Below, piece by piece: positions 18,301-27,778 of a stretch of 64,000 nucleotides of DNA; positions within the stretch are counted from its first letter, which is position 1, and each line of letters begins with the position of its first letter. The translations under genes and the position numbers were made by a program. The notes below the pieces were generated by a model, which did no database searches, was not told where the DNA came from, and was given only the letters and a program-made list of their open reading frames with translations. Origin of the DNA: Xanthomonas sp. 3793 (lineage in GTDB: Bacteria; Pseudomonadota; Gammaproteobacteria; Xanthomonadales; Xanthomonadaceae); contig NZ_JANTYU010000007.1 of NCBI RefSeq assembly GCF_024806835.1, positions 62,001 through 126,000 on the forward strand. The letters run 5' to 3'.

Positions 18301-18717
18301 TCAGTTCAACTGACCCATTGCCATCGCCTGCCGGTCGATACGGTGCTTTTCGGCCAGCGCCTGCATGCCTTGCAGCGTCGATGCGATCAGGCTCGCATAG
18401 CGCAACCGCCACAGGTTGGCGCGGTCGTCGTCGTCGTGCGTGCTGCCTAGCCCGTCCAGCACCTGCGGCAGGCGGCGATCTGCCAGGGCGGAGGCGGCCA
18501 GGTAGGGCTTGGCCGGTGCGATCACGTCCACCGGTGCGCGCCAGTCGTTGGCGACGTGGCGGGCAATGCCGGCCAGGTGCGACAGCTGATGCATGCCGAT
18601 CAGGGTCTCATGCAGCATCTCGCGGCACGCCCACTGCCACAGCGCCACCTTTTCCGAGGGGTCCTGGGCAATCTCGGTCAGCGCCAGGTCAACCTTTTCG
18701 ATACGTGTGTCGAGCAT
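18301..18717 (-). CDS. Uncharacterised 138-residue helical protein
   Basis: No family recognised. The sequence is predicted mostly helical, with conserved-looking clusters WQWACREMLHETLIGMHQ and LWRLRYASLIASTLQGMQAL and a central acidic THDDDD run. There is no signal peptide. GGAG lies seven bases before the ATG at 18717 (GGAGCTCAGCAATG), and codon use matches neighbouring genes, which supports a real gene. Neighbours do not suggest a function. Confidence 0.65.
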   Translation of the reverse strand: MLDTRIEKVDLALTEIAQDPSEKVALWQWACREMLHETLIGMHQLSHLAGIARHVANDWRAPVDVIAPAKPYLAASALADRRLPQVLDGLGSTHDDDDRANLWRLRYASLIASTLQGMQALAEKHRIDRQAMAMGQLN

Positions 18718-19215
18718 TGCTGAGCTCCGATGCTGCTATGCAACATAATTCACACCATACGCCGTGAGAATCAAGTGAGCCAGTCGTTTGGATAGCGTCA
18801 TCGCACCGATGCTCGACCCGGTTCACGCTTTGCCACGACCGCTGGTCGGACAGCGCGGGCGGCACCCCGACTTCCTGCCCCTGTAACCCGGGCACCGCTG
18901 CGTGATGCTGCAGTCCCCGCCAGCGGTCACCCCCCATGCGCCTCGCCGTTCGCGTGCCGCTGCTTGCCTTGGCGATCTGCGCTGCGCGGGCCGAAACCGC
19001 CAGGCCGCACTTGTCGTCGCGGCAGTGCGAGGCCAGCACCTACGCCCACGCACAAGGACGATGCGCCGGTGTCTGCCAGTGGCGCATTAAGCTCCGCGCC
19101 TGCATGCTGGATGTGTCAGTCCAGGACCATCGCCTGATGCGCCATGTACTCGTCGTACGAGCCACGCGCTGGCGGGACATCGCGTGATGCTCGACCGCGT
19201 TTAACGCATTGCTGT
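18718..19215. other. 498-base spacer with no firm gene
   Basis: A forward frame at 18936-19187 begins with a signal-peptide-like MRLAVRVPLLALAICAARA followed by a short Cys-containing stretch, but its C-terminal half is not protein-like and no ribosome site is evident, so I do not call it. Nothing else is supported. Confidence 0.4.
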
Positions 19216-19917
19216 CTAGCGCAGCAGCCAGTTGCGTAACGCATCGGACACTGCCTGCGGCTGTTCCAGGGGCGAGAGATGCCCGCACATCGGCAAACGC
19301 ACCAGCTGCGCGTGTGGTGCAAGCATCGCCATTTCTTCGTGCAAGGCCGGTGGCGTGATTGCATCGTCCTCGCCGCACAGCACCAGCACCGGTCCGGCGT
19401 AGGCGCGCAACACCGCGCGCCCGTCCTGGCGTTGCAGCCGGTTCTGGCGCAAGAACACCTCCACGCCCAGGCGCTGGGTCATGCCGCGCACACGCTCCAG
19501 CAAGGCCTCATCCTGCCAGCGCGAGGGATGCACGTAGTGCCGCATCAGGCGTTCGCCGAACCCGTGGAACGTGCTGCCGGCACGCACGCTGGCTTCCTGC
19601 GCACGTCGTTGCGCCACCCGCTCAGGCGCATCGGCACGCACGGAAGTATCCAGCAGGGCCAACCGCTCCACCCGCTCCGGTGCGATGCGCAGGATCTCCT
19701 GCGCCACATAACCGCCCAGCGAGAAACCCGCTAGCGCAAATCGCGGCGGCAACCGGTCAAGCAGTTGCAGTGCCAGCGCGCGCATGCTGTCGGCCCGGGT
19801 GAGATCGCCGACCACGCACTCGGCGATTCCGGCCAGCGCGGCGCGCTGCGCATGCCAGAGCTCGGCATCGTTGAGCAGGCCGGGAAGCAGCAACAGCGTC
19901 GGGCGATCGGCGCTCAT
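19216..19917 (-). CDS. Alpha/beta-fold hydrolase
   Basis: A 233-residue alpha/beta hydrolase. The oxyanion region is LLLLPGLLND, the nucleophile elbow is GFSLGG near residue 65, the acid lies in LCGEDDAITPP, and the catalytic His is in MCGHLSPLEQP. It resembles the BioH/MenH-like cytosolic hydrolases; the substrate is unknown. AAGGGG precedes the ATG at 19917. It stands alone, with large unannotated spacers on both sides. Confidence 0.88.
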   Translation of the reverse strand: MSADRPTLLLLPGLLNDAELWHAQRAALAGIAECVVGDLTRADSMRALALQLLDRLPPRFALAGFSLGGYVAQEILRIAPERVERLALLDTSVRADAPERVAQRRAQEASVRAGSTFHGFGERLMRHYVHPSRWQDEALLERVRGMTQRLGVEVFLRQNRLQRQDGRAVLRAYAGPVLVLCGEDDAITPPALHEEMAMLAPHAQLVRLPMCGHLSPLEQPQAVSDALRNWLLR

Positions 19918-20442
19918 GCATGCCCCTTGCCGCTCGATTCGAACGCGGCGACGTGGGAGGTCGTGGAAATCGTCATCGCCATAGTGTGCCGGGCGCCAGC
20001 TGCGCGCTCAAACCGCAAGGCGCGGTCTGCGCAGGGACGGGTGATCCACGTGCCCTCGGCTGGAGTGTCCGCGCAGGAAGTTCGGTAGACCGCGTTGCGG
20101 TTGAAGGCAACCCGACCCACGTCGAGAAAGCTTCAAACGCCCTACAAGCATGCAGACGTCAGGTCGCGCGCAATCAAGACATGCAGCGCGTTGCGCGGAG
20201 TGCAGGAAGCACACGCGCAGGAAGGACAAAGGAACGCGCACACGGATGCCCGATGCGGCTGCACCGGGCGTCTGTGCTGTGGCACTCAACCATCGCAAGA
20301 GAGTGTCTGTCCGCGCGCACATCGGTCCCGTTCACCGCACTATGACTGCGCAAGCTCTCTTGAAGGGGATGCACCGCTCGGACTGTGCGCTGACGAGCGC
20401 GTCGTCAACAGGTGCTGACGAACAACCGGTCAGCGGCCCCGG
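19918..20442. other. 525-base spacer with no supported gene
   Basis: One of the longest silent stretches in the window. Base composition is somewhat less GC-rich than in neighbouring genes. Short frames on both strands lack ribosome sites and motifs. I see no mobile-element ends or strong hairpins. Confidence 0.45.
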
Positions 20443-21474
20443 TTACCTGGCCAGATGCTGCTGCAACGCATCGCCCGCCTGGCCGATGGCGGTACGGACG
20501 GCCGGCACGTCGCTGAGCGCATTGAGCAGGCCGTAATCGTGGATCAAGCCGTTGTAGCGGGCGACCGTGACAGCCACACCGGCCTGGTCCAGCTTGCGGC
20601 CGTAGGCTTCGCCTTCGTCGCGCAACACATCCAGCTCGGCGGTCTGGATCAAGGTGGGCGGCAGGCCCTTGAGCTGCTCAACGCTGGCCTGCAACGGCGA
20701 GGCATAGATCTCGCGGCGCTGCGTCGGGTCGGTGGTATAGCTATCCCAGAACCAACGCATCATGTTGCGGCTAAGGAAATAGCCCTGCTGGTACTGCTGG
20801 TAGGAGCTGTTATCGAACGCGGCATCGGTCACCGGCCACAGCAGCACCTGGTAGCGGATCGCCGGCGTGCCGGCCGCCTTGGCCTGCAAGGCCACCGAGG
20901 TCGCCATGTTGCCACCCACGCTGTTGCCGGCCAGCGCCAGACGCGTGCCGTCCACGCCAAGTTCGGCACCGTGCTCGGCGACCCACTTGGTGGCCGCATA
21001 GGCCTGGTGGATGGCCACCGGATAACGCGCTTCCGGCGATGGGCTGTAGTCCACGTACACCGCCGCCGCGCCAGAGGCCCGCGCCAGATCGCGGATCAGC
21101 CGCTCATGGGTGGGGAAATCTCCCAATACCCAGCCGCCGCCGTGGAAGAACATGAACACCGGCAAGGTCTTGCCGGCGCTACCCGGCGGCTTGACCACCA
21201 CCAGGCCGAGCGGCTTGCCGTCGACGGTGATGGTCTTGCGGGTGAGCTCGGCGGCCGGCAGCGTGGCGCCGGCCTGCGCGTCCACCAGGATCTTGCGGGC
21301 CTGTTGCGGGGTGAGCTGCTCCATCGGCGTGCCGCCAGCGGAGTTGAGCGCGTCCAGGAAGGCCTGGACCTTGGGCGAGGCGGCCGGTGCGCTGAAATCG
21401 GTCGGCGCGGCAAGCGCGCCGCCGATTGCCGACGCCAACGTGCCAACCAGCAGCAACGATGCGTAGGGTTTCAT
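20443..21474 (-). CDS. Exported esterase/lipase of the hormone-sensitive-lipase family
   Basis: A 343-residue alpha/beta hydrolase with a signal peptide (cleavage near GGALAAP, about residue 22). The HSL-family oxyanion motif HGGGW is at residues 111-115, the nucleophile is S185 in GNSVGG, the acid lies in ELDVLRDEG and the His in GLIHDYG. It is expected in the periplasm or outside the cell. It begins 17 bases after ohr on the same strand, so it is probably cotranscribed with ohrR-ohr; that would tie it to organic-peroxide stress (inference). Confidence 0.9.
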   Translation of the reverse strand: MKPYASLLLVGTLASAIGGALAAPTDFSAPAASPKVQAFLDALNSAGGTPMEQLTPQQARKILVDAQAGATLPAAELTRKTITVDGKPLGLVVVKPPGSAGKTLPVFMFFHGGGWVLGDFPTHERLIRDLARASGAAAVYVDYSPSPEARYPVAIHQAYAATKWVAEHGAELGVDGTRLALAGNSVGGNMATSVALQAKAAGTPAIRYQVLLWPVTDAAFDNSSYQQYQQGYFLSRNMMRWFWDSYTTDPTQRREIYASPLQASVEQLKGLPPTLIQTAELDVLRDEGEAYGRKLDQAGVAVTVARYNGLIHDYGLLNALSDVPAVRTAIGQAGDALQQHLAR

Positions 21475-21491
21475 GGGGCGTCCGGCTGGGA

Positions 21492-21920
21492 TCAGGCCAA
21501 CGTCAGGGTGACGTCGATGTTGCCGCGGGTGGCATTGGAATACGGGCAGACCTGGTGGGCCTTGTCGACCAACGCCTGCAGGTCGGCCTTGTCCATGCCC
21601 GGCACGGCGACGCGCAGTTCGACCGCGATGCCGAATCCGCCCGGAATCTGGCCGATGCCGACGCTGCTGTCGATGCTGACTTCGCCCGGCAGCTTGAGCT
21701 TGTCCTGCGCAGCCACGGCCTTCATCGCACCGATGAAGCAGGCCGCATAACCGGCAGCGAACAACTGCTCCGGGTTGGTGCCGTCGCCGCCAGCGCCGCC
21801 AAGCTCGCGCGGGGTGGACAGCTTGGCGTCCAGCGCGTTGTCCGAGGACACGGCACGGCCTTCGCGGCCGCCGGTGGCAGTGGCGTGGGCGGTATAGAGG
21901 ATCTTTTCGGGTGAGGCCAT
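21492..21920 (-). CDS. ohr: Organic hydroperoxide resistance protein Ohr
   Basis: A 142-residue OsmC-fold peroxidase. The two reactive cysteines are at the expected positions, C61 in YAACFIG and C125 in HQVCPYSN. Ohr reduces organic and fatty-acid hydroperoxides using lipoyl-dependent electron donors and acts in the cytoplasm. It lies 99 bases downstream of ohrR on the same strand; that spacer is AT-rich and may hold an additional promoter. GGAG precedes the ATG. Confidence 0.97.
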   Translation of the reverse strand: MASPEKILYTAHATATGGREGRAVSSDNALDAKLSTPRELGGAGGDGTNPEQLFAAGYAACFIGAMKAVAAQDKLKLPGEVSIDSSVGIGQIPGGFGIAVELRVAVPGMDKADLQALVDKAHQVCPYSNATRGNIDVTLTLA

Positions 21921-22019
21921 GGTGGTTCTCCTGAGTGAGCGCAGTGCGCGGTGAATAAATTGTTGTCGATTAAATCGTGTGCTATTTGATGTCGAAGCGA
22001 TTGGATGCAGGAACAGGTT

Positions 22020-22481
22020 TTATCCCGCACCCAAACTGGAGCGTAGCTTCTCCAGCTCCTGCTTGAGTTGACGCAGTTCGTCCAACGAGCAGGCCGAGGC
22101 GCAAAACACCTGCTCCGGCACGCGACCGGCCTTGCTGCGCAGCGCGCGCCCGGCATCGGTCAGCGCAATGATGACCTGGCGCTCGTCGCTGACGGCCCGC
22201 GTGCGGGTGACCAGTCCAGCGCTCTGCAACCGCTTGAGCAGCGGCGTCAGCGTGGCCGAATCCAGATACAGCCGCTCGCCGATCTCCGACACGCTGCGGC
22301 TGTCGGTTTCCCACAGCACCAGCATCACCAGGTACTGCGGATAGGTCAGATCCAGATCCTTCAGCAGCCCGCGGTAGAGCTTGTGCATCGCCAGATTGGC
22401 CGAATACAGCGCAAAGCACAGCTGGTTGTCCAGCTGCAGCAAGGCGGTGGTGCGGTCGGCTGTGGTGATGGCGGTGTCCAT
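22020..22481 (-). CDS. ohrR: Organic-peroxide-sensing MarR-family repressor OhrR
   Basis: A 153-residue winged-helix MarR repressor. The sensing cysteine is C22 (DNQLCFALY) and a second cysteine is C127 (VFCASACS), exactly the C22/C127 pair known from Xanthomonas campestris OhrR, where peroxide oxidation forms a disulfide and releases DNA; a third, C131, lies close by. The recognition helix region is [13 protein letters not shown] start at the ATG at 22481; the long upstream frame is spurious. It is expected to repress its own promoter and ohr. Confidence 0.96.
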   Translation of the reverse strand: MDTAITTADRTTALLQLDNQLCFALYSANLAMHKLYRGLLKDLDLTYPQYLVMLVLWETDSRSVSEIGERLYLDSATLTPLLKRLQSAGLVTRTRAVSDERQVIIALTDAGRALRSKAGRVPEQVFCASACSLDELRQLKQELEKLRSSLGAG

Positions 22482-22860
22482 GGGCTGCACTTTATATAGC
22501 GCGCTATTTAATTGCAAGCGATTTTTGAAAGACAGATGCGGTTGACCGCCAGGCCCCTGTCGCAGCACGACAACCGACACAGGGCCACCGCATCTGCAAT
22601 ACCCCACTGACCCATCCGCTGCCGACGCGCGGCAGTCGGCAGGTGGGAGTGGACTGCGCACCGAAGATGGGGGGCCATGACGTGCCGATCTCAGGCATCG
22701 GTCCGCGCCGCGGCGGTGCAGCGTGGCTTGCTGGCAGCACCAGGTAGCCGGTGTTCGCTGCGCATCTGCTGCCATGGCCTCCCGGGCGAGCCCTGCGCAT
22801 GACGCGCGTCGCCGCGGCGGCCGAGCACTCATGGCTCGGACCGGCGATCCGCGCCTGGAC
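22482..22860. other. 379-base spacer upstream of ohrR
   Basis: Holds the ohrR promoter and operator at its left edge. The rest shows no gene; a 98-codon reverse frame here has no recognisable content. Confidence 0.45.
22493..22510 (-). promoter_or_regulatory. Candidate OhrR operator at the ohrR promoter
   Basis: An AT-rich 18-base near-palindrome, TATATAGCGCGCTATTTA, with a perfect 12-base core ATAGCGCGCTAT, ends 12 bases before the ohrR start. Its position over the promoter and its symmetry fit autoregulation by OhrR. Confidence 0.65.
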
Positions 22861-23541
22861 TCAGGTGAACTGGATAAAGAAATAGCCTGCGGTATCGCCC
22901 TCGCGCAGGACGTTGGCGCGATGCTCTGCGAACAGGTAGCCCATGCCGTCGGCAAAGATGCCGTCATAGGCTGCATCGGTACGCCGCAACTGCGACTCGA
23001 CGAACTGGGCAAGGAAATAGTGACGCGGGTGCTCGGCAATCGCGTCCTGCAGCCAGCACGGCCGACCCAGCTGCTTGCTCATCCCTGCCCCATTGTCGGC
23101 GTCGCCCAGCTCTTCGGCGTGATCGTGATCATCGAACGACTGCAGCCCCACGAAGTACCGCGGCAGCATCCCCGCGTCACAGGCCAGTTCCTGCGCGGCA
23201 CGACGGTGCAACAGCACCTTGCTATGGACCGACGCGATGGTGTCCAGTTCGCCCTGCTGATGGATGGTGAACTTGCGCAACGCGGCACGGCTGTAGCGGT
23301 CGCCTTGCCATTCGATCGCTGCGAACACCGTGACCGCCATGCCCTCGGGCAGCCAGGGGCTGGGCAGGAACAGGTCGGTCAGCATGACGATCGGCAGCAT
23401 CGGTTGGTCGGTCGACGGGTCGCAGGGCCACAACGCCCTATCGTTCAACCATGCGCCACCGCCAAACTGGCCAAAACCGCCATCTTGGTCGGTGACGTTG
23501 ATCTTGTAGCGCCCCGGTGCAGGGCGCGCGCGTGGGCTCAC
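22861..23541 (-). CDS. Uncharacterised protein, possibly DUF1963/YwqG-like, coupled to zapE
   Basis: A 226-residue protein starting with GTG at 23541 that overlaps the zapE stop as GTGA, so translation is probably coupled. Segments such as [43 protein letters not shown] and [10 protein letters not shown] resemble YwqG-type DUF1963 proteins, but I am not certain. There is no signal peptide or membrane segment. The link with a cell-division ATPase is noteworthy but may be only cotranscription. Confidence 0.72.
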   Translation of the reverse strand: MSPRARPAPGRYKINVTDQDGGFGQFGGGAWLNDRALWPCDPSTDQPMLPIVMLTDLFLPSPWLPEGMAVTVFAAIEWQGDRYSRAALRKFTIHQQGELDTIASVHSKVLLHRRAAQELACDAGMLPRYFVGLQSFDDHDHAEELGDADNGAGMSKQLGRPCWLQDAIAEHPRHYFLAQFVESQLRRTDAAYDGIFADGMGYLFAEHRANVLREGDTAGYFFIQFT

Positions 23542-24632
23542 GCCCGATGCGCCGTCGCCAGATACTCGGCGCTTTGCATTTCGATCAAACGCGAAGCGGT
23601 GCGCTCGAAAGCACCGGCCAGGCGCTGCCCGCTGTACAGCGCCGGCGGTGCGTCCTGCGCGGTGCAGACCAGGTTGACATGGCGGTCGTAGAGCTCGTCG
23701 ATCAGGTTGACGAAGCGCCGCGCGGCATCTTCATTCATGCGATCGAAATGCGGAATGCCGCCCAGCAGCACGGTGGTGAACTCGCGTGCGATCTCGATGT
23801 AGTCCGCCGGGCCGCGCGGGCCTTCGCACAGCGCGGCGAAATCGAACCAGGCAATGCTCTTGCCACGTGCGCGCACCGCGATCTTGCGCGCCTCGATTTC
23901 GATATTGCCGCCGCGTGCCTCGGCATTGCCGCTCAATTCGCTCCAGCGCTGCAGCAGCCAGTCATCGGCTTGCGCATCCAGCGGCGCGCGATACACCGGC
24001 GAGCGCGTGAGTGCGCGCATGCGGTAGTCCTCGGTGCCTTCGGCATAGAGTTCCACGCAGAACTTCTGCAGCAGGCCGATCGCCGGCATGAAGCTGTCGC
24101 GCTGCAGACCGTTGGCGTAGAGGTTTTCCGGCGCGGTATTGGAGGTGGTCACCAGGGTCACGCCTTCGGCGAACAGGCGCTCCAGCAGGCGCGCCAGCAG
24201 CATCGCATCGCCGATGTCGGTGACGAAGAATTCGTCCAGCACCAGCACGCGCAGATTCTCGCGCCACTGCTGCGCGATCTTGGCCAGCGGATCGCTTTGC
24301 CCGGCATGCTCGCGCAATTGCTCGTGCACCCCGCGCATGAAACGGTGGAAGTGCGTGCGGTATTTCTGCTTGATCGGCAGACCGTCGTAGAACAGGTCGA
24401 CCAGGAAGGTCTTGCCGCGCCCCACCCCACCCCAGAAGTACAGGCCGCGCACCGGCTCGGGCTTTTTCCAGAACGCCGACAGCCGGTCCAGCCAGCCGTC
24501 CTGCGCGCTGTCCACCAAGGCCTCGTGGATACGGTCCAGTTCCGCCAGGGCCGCCTTTTGGGCGGGGTCGGCGCGCCAGTCGCCGCGTTGTACGCCGGCG
24601 GCGTAGCGCTGCGACGGGGTCATCTCACTCAT
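23538..24632 (-). CDS. zapE: Cell division protein ZapE (AFG1-like ATPase)
   Basis: A 364-residue AFG1-family P-loop ATPase. Walker A is GGVGRGKT at residues 68-75, Walker B is RVLVLDEFFVTD near 135-145, followed by sensor-like TLVTTSNTAPENLY. In E. coli ZapE associates with the Z-ring and modulates FtsZ under stress. GGAG lies six bases before the ATG at 24632, so I prefer it to an in-frame ATG 13 codons upstream. The unknown gene at 22861-23541 overlaps its stop by four bases. Confidence 0.94.
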   Translation of the reverse strand: MSEMTPSQRYAAGVQRGDWRADPAQKAALAELDRIHEALVDSAQDGWLDRLSAFWKKPEPVRGLYFWGGVGRGKTFLVDLFYDGLPIKQKYRTHFHRFMRGVHEQLREHAGQSDPLAKIAQQWRENLRVLVLDEFFVTDIGDAMLLARLLERLFAEGVTLVTTSNTAPENLYANGLQRDSFMPAIGLLQKFCVELYAEGTEDYRMRALTRSPVYRAPLDAQADDWLLQRWSELSGNAEARGGNIEIEARKIAVRARGKSIAWFDFAALCEGPRGPADYIEIAREFTTVLLGGIPHFDRMNEDAARRFVNLIDELYDRHVNLVCTAQDAPPALYSGQRLAGAFERTASRLIEMQSAEYLATAHRA

Positions 24633-24710
24633 CGTGTTCTCCGCGGGCCGGCTGCTGCCTTGCCCGCTCAACGGCGTATCGCCAGGCGATACGCGTGGCC
24701 CATGCCGCAG

Positions 24711-25373
24711 TCAGACAGCGGCCGGCAACCAGCGCCGGACACCATGCTGGATCGCACCGCGCAGGTCGATCAGTTTGCGGTGGAAGAAATGGCTGGTATC
24801 GGGCATGCGCACCAGCTCGGGCTGCTGCTCCAGGGTCTCCAGCCAGTCGTAGACCGCTTGCGGGTCGACGATTTCGTCGGCATCGCCTTGGATCACCAGC
24901 CACTGCGCCGGCGGTTGCACGTCGCTGAAATCCCAGCGTCCGGCCGGCGGTGCGATCGAGATCAGCACCTGCGGGGCGAGCGCGCCGGCAGCACGCAACG
25001 ACACGTACGCGCCGAAACTGAAACCGCCCAGCCAGAGCGTGTCGCCGGACCGTTGTGCACGCACCCAGTCGGCAACCGCGCGCAGATCGTCCTGCTCGCC
25101 ATCGCCGTGATCGAAGCTGCCGGCAGAGGTACCCACGCTGCGGAAATTGAAGCGCACCACGGTGATGCCCAGCTCGCGCAGCGCGCGTGCGGCCATGGTG
25201 ACGACCTTGTTGTGCATGCTGCCGCCCTCGGTGGAGAGCGGGTGGCAGAAAATGGCGGTGACCGGTTGCGCGACAACGTCCGGCTCGGGCAGATCGACCG
25301 CGACATCGAGCGGACCGACCGGCCCGTCCAGCGTCAACGTTGCCGATTCGGTGGGGAATGGGGGATTGGACAT
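24711..25373 (-). CDS. Alpha/beta hydrolase of the dienelactone-hydrolase/COG2945 type
   Basis: A 220-residue hydrolase. The CHPLSTEGGSMHNKV segment and VRFNFRSVGTSAGSFDHG are hallmarks of the COG2945 group. The nucleophile is in GGFSFGAYV, the acid in IQGDADEIVDP and the His in DTSHFFHRKL. The protein is cytosolic; the substrate is unknown. AGGG lies just before the ATG at 25373. It is divergent from the DMT transporter gene across 66 bases. Confidence 0.9.
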   Translation of the reverse strand: MSNPPFPTESATLTLDGPVGPLDVAVDLPEPDVVAQPVTAIFCHPLSTEGGSMHNKVVTMAARALRELGITVVRFNFRSVGTSAGSFDHGDGEQDDLRAVADWVRAQRSGDTLWLGGFSFGAYVSLRAAGALAPQVLISIAPPAGRWDFSDVQPPAQWLVIQGDADEIVDPQAVYDWLETLEQQPELVRMPDTSHFFHRKLIDLRGAIQHGVRRWLPAAV

Positions 25374-25439
25374 GCCCTCATAATAGCCGCCCCGCCGGCC
25401 GCGTTCATCGCCCTGCCTGCACACTTCGTTGCGTTGCCC

Positions 25440-26321
25440 ATGCATTTTCTGCTGTTTGCCGTTGTCTGCAGTGTTCTGGTGTCGGTGTTGTTGAAGCTGG
25501 CACCGCGCCGGGATATCGACGTGTTTCAGGCCATTACCTGGAATTACGCCGCCGCCTGCGTGCTGTCCGTGGCACTGCTGAACCCCGCGCTTTCCACCCT
25601 GGGCGCAGCGACCACGCCGTGGCTGGCACTGGTGGGACTGGCGATTGCATTGCCGAGCATTTTCCTGGTGCTGGCGCGCTCGGTGCGCGTGGCCGGCATC
25701 GTGCGCACCGACGTGGCGCAACGGCTGTCGCTGCTGTTGTCGCTGGCGGCAGCGTTTACCGTCTTCGGCGAAGACGCCGGCCCCTGGAAGCTGGCAGGGC
25801 TGGGCGTGGGATTGCTGGCGATGGTCGGCATCGTGCAGCGCGCGCATGCGCCGTCGACGGTCGAGCCTGCATCTACCATCGGCACGCAGACCCGTGCTTG
25901 GCCCTGGCTGTTGGGCGTGTGGGTGGGCTTTGCGCTGATCGACATCCTGCTCAAGACGATTGCGCTTTCGGGCACCACCTCGCTCACTGCGCTGACGCTG
26001 TGCTTTGCAATCGCGTTCGGGCTACTGCTGTGCGTGCAGCTGGTGCGCATGTGGCGCGGCCATCGGCTGCATCCGCGCAGCATGGCTGCCGGGCTGCTGC
26101 TGGGCGTGCTCAATTTCGGCAACATCCTGTTTTACGTGCGCGCCCACCAACATCTGCCGCACAGCCCCGCCACGGTCTTTGCGACGATGAACATCGGTGT
26201 GGTGGCATTGGGCGCGCTGGCCGGCATCGCATTGTTCGGCGAGCGCACCACGCGCTGGACGCGCGTGGGTCTGGGATTGGCGGTGCTGGCGATTGCGCTG
26301 ATTGCCCAGGGCTCGCGCTGA
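25440..26321 (+). CDS. DMT superfamily (EamA-like) transporter
   Basis: A 293-residue integral membrane protein with about ten predicted helices arranged as two EamA-type halves. The N-terminus is MHFLLFAVVCSVLVSVLLK; conserved positions include FQAITWNYAAA in helix 2, the basic RTDVAQRLS loop, and FATMNIGVVALGALAGI with GERTTRWTRVG in the last two helices. It is probably an inner-membrane exporter of a small metabolite; the substrate cannot be read from the sequence. Confidence 0.88.
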   Translation: MHFLLFAVVCSVLVSVLLKLAPRRDIDVFQAITWNYAAACVLSVALLNPALSTLGAATTPWLALVGLAIALPSIFLVLARSVRVAGIVRTDVAQRLSLLLSLAAAFTVFGEDAGPWKLAGLGVGLLAMVGIVQRAHAPSTVEPASTIGTQTRAWPWLLGVWVGFALIDILLKTIALSGTTSLTALTLCFAIAFGLLLCVQLVRMWRGHRLHPRSMAAGLLLGVLNFGNILFYVRAHQHLPHSPATVFATMNIGVVALGALAGIALFGERTTRWTRVGLGLAVLAIALIAQGSR

Positions 26322-26392
26322 GGGCCCAGTTGCCTCGCTTTGCGGCCGTCATGCCTGCGCCACCGACATCGGCATGACAGCGCGCGCAGACC

Positions 26393-27718
26393 TCAACGCT
26401 CCCACTGCGGGAACGGGTCGTCCAGCAGCTGCCAGTGCGCCGGGCCCTGACGCAGTTCCTGATCGCTTAGCAGGCAGGCATCCAGCGCCGCGCGCGTGCG
26501 CGGTGCATCCATCTCCACACCGATCACCGCCAGTTCCTGACGGCGGTCGCCCCAGAGCGGGTGCCAGAGCCGCTGCATGGCCGCGTATTCGGCGGGATCG
26601 CCCACTTCATGCAGTTGCGGCAGCGGCGCGGTCCAGCACTGCATCTGCTGCCGCTGCCAGCCGATATCGGTGTAGGGCAACGGGGTCATGCCGGTGTGCG
26701 CCGGCTGTCCGATCACCTGCGCATCCACACGGTGGCGCGCGGCGAACCAGAAGCCGGCGGCATTGGCCTGGGTTGCGCCGCCGACGCTGGACAATTCGCC
26801 CACCCAATCCATGCGGCTGGCCAGCCAGAAGAAGCCCTTGCTGCGGATCACCTGCGGCAACCCGCTGTGCACCATGCGCGCGAATCGCTGCGGGTGGAAC
26901 GGCCGACGTGCGCGATACACGAAACTGCTGATGCCGTATTCCTCGGTCTCCGGTGTGTGCTGCCCGCGCAGCTCCTGCATCCAGCCCGGCGCCAGCTGCG
27001 CGCGGGTGAAATCGAAGCGCCGGGTATCGAGCAGCTGATGCAACGGCACATCGCCGTGCGCCGCATCCACGATCGCCGCGTCGCGATTGAGTGCACGCAA
27101 CACCGCGCGCAGACGCTGCAGCTGCGATGCATCGATACGGTCGCACTTGCTGATCACCAGCACATCGGCGAACTCCACCTGCTCGCCCAGCAGTTGCACC
27201 ACGCCGCGCGTGTCGTCCGGACCAGCTTGTTGCCCCAGCTCGGCCAGCGTGGCAGCCGAGCCGAAATCCTCCAGAAACCGGCTGCCGTCCACCACCGTCA
27301 CCATGGTGTCCAGGCGGGCGATATCGGACAGGCTGAAGCCGTCCGCATCGCGCACCGCAAAGGTCGCAGCGACCGGCATCGGTTCGGCGATGCCGGTCGA
27401 TTCGATCAGCAGATAGTCGTAGCGCTTCTGTTCGGCCAGCCGCCGTACTTCCTGCAGCAGGTCGTCGCGCAGCGTGCAGCAGATGCAGCCGTTGCTGAAC
27501 TCCACCAGCGTTTCTTCGGTCCGCCGCAATGCCGCGCCGCCGTCGCGTACCAGCTGCGCATCGATATTGATCTCGCTCATGTCGTTGACGATCACCGCCA
27601 CGCGCAGGCCGTCGCGGTTGTGCAGGATGCGGTTGAGCAAGGTGGTCTTGCCGGCACCCAGGAAACCGGACAGCACGGTGACGGGAAGACGCGGATCGCG
27701 GACGGGGGACAGGGACAT
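26393..27718 (-). CDS. COG0523 G3E GTPase (CobW/ZigA-like zinc metallochaperone)
   Basis: A 441-residue G3E-family GTPase. Walker A is GFLGAGKTT at residues 18-26, the metal-binding CXCC motif is GCICC at 77-81, Walker B-like ESTG lies near 105, and the guanine-specifying motif is SKCD. The C-terminal CobW domain spans about 270-440. Subfamilies act as zinc chaperones under zinc limitation. The Zur-like box 22 bases before the ATG at 27718 supports a zinc-starvation role. It is divergent from the MerC gene, which shares the same box. Confidence 0.93.
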   Translation of the reverse strand: MSLSPVRDPRLPVTVLSGFLGAGKTTLLNRILHNRDGLRVAVIVNDMSEINIDAQLVRDGGAALRRTEETLVEFSNGCICCTLRDDLLQEVRRLAEQKRYDYLLIESTGIAEPMPVAATFAVRDADGFSLSDIARLDTMVTVVDGSRFLEDFGSAATLAELGQQAGPDDTRGVVQLLGEQVEFADVLVISKCDRIDASQLQRLRAVLRALNRDAAIVDAAHGDVPLHQLLDTRRFDFTRAQLAPGWMQELRGQHTPETEEYGISSFVYRARRPFHPQRFARMVHSGLPQVIRSKGFFWLASRMDWVGELSSVGGATQANAAGFWFAARHRVDAQVIGQPAHTGMTPLPYTDIGWQRQQMQCWTAPLPQLHEVGDPAEYAAMQRLWHPLWGDRRQELAVIGVEMDAPRTRAALDACLLSDQELRQGPAHWQLLDDPFPQWER

Positions 27719-27739
27719 CCAGGCAGCCTCGAGGGGATG

Positions 27740-27760
27740 AAGTGTTACTATATAACACTT
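27740..27760. promoter_or_regulatory. Zur box between COG0523 and merC-like genes
   Basis: A perfect 8-base inverted repeat, AAGTGTTA and TAACACTT, separated by CTATA. It matches the shape of the proteobacterial Zur consensus (TGTTATA-N-TATAACA class). It lies 21 bases from the COG0523 start and 18 bases from the MerC start, where bound Zur could block both promoters when zinc is plentiful. Confidence 0.85.
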
Positions 27761-27778
27761 ATTCGACGGGACTGGGCC

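Noticed and set aside
18936-19187. 83-codon forward frame with a signal-peptide-like start
   Set aside because: No ribosome site, and the second half looks like random GC-rich coding with no conserved pattern.
23517-25439. Long 5-prime extension of the DMT transporter frame
   Set aside because: The extension is antisense to zapE and the hydrolase. The transporter proper begins at a Met directly before its first membrane helix.
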